Part shown: in pieces, positions 63,763 to 64,000 of the stretch | Position numbering within the stretch: position 1 is the first letter of the stretch | How the letters are laid out: each line of letters opens with the position of its first letter | Assembly: GCF_011039275.1 (NCBI RefSeq) | Contig: NZ_JAAKGB010000001.1 | Location: forward strand, 372,001 to 436,000 | Source: Streptococcus hyointestinalis | GTDB lineage: Bacteria; Bacillota; Bacilli; Lactobacillales; Streptococcaceae | DNA length: 64,000 nucleotides | Direction: 5' to 3' | Notes under the pieces: generated by a model | Seen by the model: only the letters and a program-made list of their open reading frames with translations | Told to the model about the DNA's origin: nothing | Databases searched by the model: none | Translations under genes and position numbers: made by a program

Positions 63763-63791
63763 GAGGTTGAGGCTTAGTCCCAACCTTTTTC
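63763..63791 (+). terminator. Hairpin with T-run ahead of the DUF4059-like gene
   Basis: Stem AGGTTG / CAACCT with a long loop and five T. It lies between a promoter and the next start codon, so it may be an attenuator or the end of a ~95-base RNA. Confidence 0.5.
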
Positions 63792-63822
63792 GTATGATAA
63801 TCTAAGGATAAGAGGTTTTGGT

Positions 63823-64000
63823 ATGTTTTTTCAAATGGTGCAATTTTACGGCTCTGGCTTGTTGACAGCTTTGATAGTGACTCTAGTGGTGAGTGGGATA
63901 TGGCTCTTGTGGCGGATGTCTAGACATAAGGATAAAACAGCCAAAGAACGTCAGGCGTTTTTATATGATATGATTATCATCACTTTGATTACTGTCCCTA
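63823..64000 (+). CDS. DUF4059 family small membrane protein (3' end cut by window edge)
   Basis: The first 59 codons are visible: MFFQMVQFYGSGLLTALIV..., with a membrane helix at about 12-30, then WRMSRHKDKTAKERQAFLYDMIIITL and the start of a second helix. The KDKTAKERQAFLYD block matches my memory of streptococcal DUF4059 proteins. GATAAGAGGTTTTGGT precedes the ATG. Function unknown. Confidence 0.65.
   Translation, partial: MFFQMVQFYGSGLLTALIVTLVVSGIWLLWRMSRHKDKTAKERQAFLYDMIIITLITVP

Overview
The window reads as a low-GC Gram-positive chromosome and almost certainly a Streptococcus. The evidence is gene content and order: the tsaE-acetyltransferase-LCP (brpA) block, hit/ecsAB, ccrZ-trmB followed by rimP-nusA-rnpM-ylxQ-infB-rbfA, copY-copA-copZ, T-box-controlled serS and glyQS, proBA, and the division block rsmH-ftsL-pbp2X-mraY. 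I cannot fix the species from the sequence alone.

Layout. 1-9 kb: housekeeping and small enzymes (cysteine hydrolase, two acetyltransferases, serS with a serine T-box, HAD phosphatase, purine permease, tsaE, LCP protein, HIT protein). 9-18 kb: the EcsAB transporter, CcrZ, TrmB, a tRNA-Ser and the long rimP to rbfA translation/transcription operon. 18-24 kb: a small-membrane-protein cluster with an enterocin-A-immunity-like gene, a nucleotidyltransferase, then a copper operon carrying an extra cation diffusion facilitator between copA and copZ. 24-28 kb: LtrA-like protein, HAD phosphatase, and an IS110-family insertion sequence whose upstream non-coding end folds like a bridge RNA. 28-35.5 kb: a solitary type IIG restriction-modification enzyme, a TetR/DegV divergent pair, YgjV and an aldo/keto reductase. 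35.5-45.6 kb: a complete, unusually small (10,111 bp) TnGBS-type element with a Mutator/ISLre2-like transposase. 45.6-64 kb: core chromosome again (glyQS, an EcsAB-like transporter, MATE pump, proBA, the division/wall cluster, a DEAD-box helicase, and a polar amino acid ABC importer), ending in a partial DUF4059-like gene.

The most striking object is the 35481-45591 element. It is bounded by 22-bp terminal inverted repeats (19 of 22 identical) and a perfect 9-bp target duplication (TTTTAGTAG). It sits exactly 16 bp upstream of the -35 box of the glyQS promoter, which is the target logic known for TnGBS elements. It keeps a transposase, a Prim-Pol type replication protein, two ribbon-helix-helix proteins, a VirB6-like channel protein and an origin-like non-coding region with a three-way-junction fold. 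No relaxase, VirB4 or VirD4 coupling protein is visible, so it looks like a deletion derivative or a minimal satellite. Its right end also encodes a probable ~150-nt structured RNA with its own consensus promoter and terminator.

A second theme is transcription/translation architecture. At least four housekeeping genes (HAD phosphatase, tsaE, proB, rsmH) start 6-7 nt after an extended -10 box with no Shine-Dalgarno sequence, which predicts leaderless mRNAs. hit and ecsA share one symmetric promoter in which the -10 of each strand overlaps the -35 of the other.
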